Shown here: one piece after another, positions 60,311 through 64,000 of the stretch
Layout: each line of letters begins with the position of its first letter
How positions within the stretch are numbered: position 1 is the first letter of the stretch
Origin: Liolophura sinensis
Lineage: Eukaryota > Mollusca > Polyplacophora > Chitonida > Chitonidae
Length of the DNA: 64,000 nucleotides
NCBI RefSeq assembly: GCF_032854445.1
Contig: NC_088295.1
Coordinates: 80,506,028 to 80,570,027, forward strand
Direction of reading: 5' to 3'
Program-made: the position numbers and the translations under genes
Notes under the pieces: generated by a model
Databases searched by the model: none
Told to the model about the DNA's origin: nothing
Seen by the model: only the letters and a program-made list of their open reading frames with translations

Positions 60311-60356
60311 GTGATACCCCATGGGAACTCCGTGTGATACCCCATGGGAACTCAGT
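60311..60356 (+). repeat. 22 bp direct duplication
   Basis: GTGATACCCCATGGGAACTC occurs twice in a row, followed by C or A. Confidence 0.95.
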
Positions 60357-60478
60357 GGTCACAGAGGCCTAGTTTTCTAGGCTGTACAGTTTTCTGAGTC
60401 AGTATCCTAGGTGCTGTGTCATGTGCTGGTTAATGGGTTTGAGTTTAGGTTGTTACATCAGCAAAGCCTAAAGGTTTC

Positions 60479-60590
60479 ACAATAGTGTTTGTGCAGTTCA
60501 AGTGTGAGTCTGTGCACTGATAGGACAGTGAGACTTCACAGTTGTGTTTGAGCAGTTCAAGTGTGAGTCTGTGCACTGAGAAGGCAGCAA
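60479..60590 (+). repeat. Tandem duplication of about 61 bp
   Basis: CAGTTCAAGTGTGAGTCTGT followed by GCACTGA occurs at about 60495 and 60556. The surrounding CACA(A/G)(T/G)(A/T)GTGTTTG words are also repeated. Confidence 0.9.
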
Positions 60591-60594
60591 TTTT

Positions 60595-63500
60595 ATTCTT
60601 TAAACTGGAAATCTGAAATGAAGTGTGTAGATTACAGGGATGGGATTATTTCCGCAAAACATTTTAACTTTTAATTTTACTTTCCAAAAGCAATACATAT
60701 ACTTTAATGTGGCTCTTTGTCAAGTATATCTCTGCCCAAACCCCCTAAGATAGTTAAAATAGAAGTTTGGATTGGAAATTGTAATCCATACACTAATTGC
60801 CCTAAAGATTTGTCTGAAAAAGCACATTTTATGAAGATTGTAAAATATACATTTGAATTTTTCCAGTACAAACACTAACATCAGTAAAACGCACAGAATC
60901 TGGCAAAATAAGTAAGTTAGTCCAGGGTGAAATTTTAGGTTACATACAGTAGTCTTTATGTTGTGTTTGTGTACATTGGGATGGTCATGGGTAATGAAGA
61001 TATGGACATGGGTCAGTGATCTGTATTTGGTTATACAAGGTGAGCAATGATTACCATATGTCTGGGACAGTTGTTGGGCAGTTCTGTGTAAATAGCTGTG
61101 ACCTAGTAAGATTGGACTGGTCAGTTGTGGTCTGAGGGTCCAGATAAAGGTCAGCTGACCAGGACAGCCTGCAGCTATTAGCACCCCCCCCACCCCCCAC
61201 AGATGGGAGCCTGACCATCAGAGCAACTGACCCCCATTTAGGTCAAGGGTTAGAGCTGCTATAGGTTGAAGGTCAAGATGGCTATGGTCTCACTCCATTG
61301 TTTGTGTGCTGGTGGGTACCTATGCAGATTAGAAAGGTCATCTTAAGGTTATATCATTCAATTGCATAGTATTGAGAACACTTACAATATTCGTACTCCC
61401 TTTCTGTAGGCCACAGCTTCTCACATGGCAGTGGTAATGATTCTGAAATTCATCAGTAAATGGAGCAGTCGTTACTGATATAATGTTACAGTGTGCTACA
61501 TACTATATCTTAAATTTAGTTAAACTGAGAATGGTGACTGGGAGAATTTTTTCCTAAAAGATTGAAGCATACGAGGGCATACATGTATACACAGGCATGA
61601 TTAAACCACAATGTATTAATGTTAGTTAACTAAGACATTTTTGGACCAGTCCTGTAAAATATTACATTGACTGCGAGTCATTTTAAGGTAAATTCTTTGT
61701 GACATTTCAGGGGATTTATCGGTCAGATGTGTTGTAAATACTGTACTAAATATATTGGTATGGCTAAATGCATGTACATAATTAAACCTGGCCCTTGTAA
61801 CCTGCTATTTCTCAACACTGAACTTGCTGTTGAGTTCACAATTATAACTATGTAAACACCAGATACATGCGCCAGTGACTAGTCCATTGTCCTTATTAAT
61901 AATTTGATTGCATGCATTTGTGTACATTTAGTTAATGGAGCAGAAGCTGAAAGATAGCTGAACAAATACGGGATGTGTTGTTAGGGCTGTTTTGTGTTTG
62001 CCTTCACCTGCCATGATGTTATCAGAGAAGACTGATGATAAACAAGTAGTTGTAATCCTGGGTGGGTGGTGATGCTTATCATTTATCAGAGTTACTGTCC
62101 TTTGTTCTTGATGAACAAATTGACCTTGGTGACAGTCAGGTGGCCTGGTATTGTGAGTGATGCTAGCCTGAGTCAGAAACACACATAAGCCATGCTCTAT
62201 TTAGTAATTCTGACAGGATGTATGTTAATAAGGATAGAGTGACTTGCCTGCGGTAAGGCTGCGGTGACTGGCTGCATGGCATTAGTACACGTGCTCCGGG
62301 AGCTTGGCGGTAAAGCATAGCCCCTGGCCTCACTTCCGTGCTCAGGTAAGGAGCACAGGTAAATCTCCTTTCCTGGCCTTCACACACCTGCTGACTAATT
62401 AATACAGCACAGAGAAAGGTCCGTTAACTTCCCAATTAGCACATACTGTACCACAGGTGCTAATCATATTGACAGTTAGCCAAAACAGGTGTAGGTACTG
62501 TTGAGAAGCAGAAGTCACCTCATACATGTCAGTGGGTCTAGGTAAGTGATCAGCAACCAGTCTTCATGTTTTGCTTTAATTTTACTATAAATGGATTGTT
62601 GTACTTGAATTTATGAATATACTTCTGCTGTATGGATTACATCTGCTCAATGTTTAAATGTGAAATGTGATTCACACAAGTATTGATCATCATCACCTGT
62701 ACCAGGTAGATCATCTATTACATGAATAATGATACATAGATCCCATGAATTTGTGCACTACGTGTCAAATACAGATTTATGTGGCTGGTCATATTGCGCT
62801 TAAAACCTTCACTTCATGGGTATCTCCATGACAGATACAAGGAAACCAGTTCGTTAGGAAAAGCTGTATATTTACATGTTTCTGGTAACATCTAGCTTTT
62901 CCCAGGCACAGCCAGGAACCTGTTCAACGGATTATCGTATTTGTTTTGGCGTAGATATTGTTCAGTCTGCCAGGCCTGACGTGGCTTTTAATTGATGTTT
63001 GAACTTTTCACCGTATGAACTTTATCTTGTGAATTGTACTATAAAGCTCAAGCAAATTAACTCATGGTTGAAGTGTAGGTAGACGTCTACGGGTGTAAAT
63101 GTTTTGTGTAACACATGTTTTTTTAGGCTTCAGGTCTTTGTCAAGCACACACACATCCACCAGTACAAAAATTTAATTAAATTTAGAATATTTAAAGCAA
63201 CTCTTCTTGTGACCTAGCCAGTGTCACTATGGGAAGAAATGAAACCAGCGCCTGTCTGTAGTTCATATATCTAGCTTATAGGCTCATTTTAATTTCTGTA
63301 TATTTTCATTGTGAGTTAAATTCATACGGGTATATCCATGTACATGTAATCATATTGGATCGTGAAAAAACATACATTTTTGTTTGTTTTAATGAAGTCA
63401 TAGAATGTACTTGTACATGCTTTTCTCCTAAAAAATCAAACAAACTCGGTCATTTTCCAGTACATGGTTCAACAGTTGTTCTTCACTATATGATTAATCC

Positions 63501-64000
63501 CCAGTATACAGGTATATGGTAGATGCAGCTAAGCTGGAATTGTGATGCAACAGAAACGGTGGAAATGCCTTCATTGATGAGTGGACAGGATTCCTTAGGG
63601 GGAAAGTAACCATGGAGATAGGTGTAAATAAACAGCAGAGAGAGAAGCTACATGTCTGCCATAGAGGTCACAGCAAAGGTCATTTCTGTCTCATCCAAAC
63701 TACCTTTCTTTTTCAATACTCATCCTTGCTTGAGTTTATGCCAGTTTTGCCAAAATAATGTTAGACTGTTACATTGTTAATTTGTGCAGGAGTGAATACC
63801 ATAAATTACAGAACTTTGTTATTTTGTTAGGTTGGTGAATAGGTATTTTTAACATGTGCAAATTGAGCTTGATCTGCCTTAAAACTGATGTGAATAATTT
63901 TTTGGGAAATTACATATTGGGATGGTGCTGGTAAACATTTTGACCTTATTTACTGTGTTGGTTTTGATGCACATGTAACTGTTGTGGTCCCTTGTGTTGT
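60595..64000. other. Intron-like to window end, no gene recognised
   Basis: CpG-poor. The longest non-repeat open frame of the window lies here on the minus strand (60720-61193, 157 codons), but it is rich in H, F, C and I, lacks any known motif, and fits the low stop density expected on the A/C-rich strand. No convincing exon. Confidence 0.45.

Noticed and set aside
60720-61193. 157-codon minus-strand open frame
   Set aside because: It lies in T/G-rich + strand sequence, where the minus strand has few stops. It has no known motif, an odd composition, no splice context and no CpG retention. A homology search could still overturn this.

Overview
This looks like nuclear DNA from an invertebrate animal, most likely a lophotrochozoan such as a mollusc or brachiopod. 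The grounds are very low gene density, long intron-like stretches, many ACATGTA-type words, and several tRNA-derived SINEs of the kind common in mollusc genomes. There is no operon structure, no bacterial-type gene and no rRNA gene. No complete protein-coding gene is visible. The species call is inference.

Layout. About 1-12.6 kb is relatively CpG-rich and is packed with mobile-element debris: SINE copies near 1.2-2.5 kb, a higher-order minisatellite at 4.4-4.9 kb, an inverted SINE pair at 4.9-5.3 kb, a large foldback element centred near 10.18 kb, and a 556 bp non-autonomous DNA transposon with inverted ends at 11.47-12.03 kb. From about 12.6 kb to the end CpG becomes rare, TG and CA become common, and the + strand is rich in T and G. 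In invertebrates that pattern usually marks a methylated, transcribed gene body. I read 12.6-64 kb as mostly introns of one or more long genes, probably transcribed on the + strand.

The best protein-coding evidence is one internal exon at 53528-53783 (+), with a good acceptor, a good donor and 85 open codons. I do not recognise its protein family. A CpG-retaining patch about 0.8 kb upstream (52.37-52.74 kb) may be an alternative promoter and first exon. Weaker exon candidates lie at 20.8, 21.5, 28.4-28.7, 30.2-30.5, 57.9 and 60.1 kb (+) and 55.5 kb (-). They need transcript evidence and are scored low.

The most striking structure is a tandem array of a 74 bp unit at 31409-34830: 46 repeats with no length change, differing almost only at one A/T position. 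Smaller arrays occur at 16.8 (63 bp), 28.7 (35 bp), 36.5 (18 bp), 37.8 (24 bp), 48.3 (28 bp), 55.1 (38 bp) and 60.5 kb (about 61 bp). Nearly all longer open frames fall inside these repeats or SINEs, or follow from strand composition, and I rejected them as genes. I did not find a clear undescribed biological system. The 74 bp array, the CpG-retaining patches and the splice-site-bearing 63 bp repeat are the best leads.
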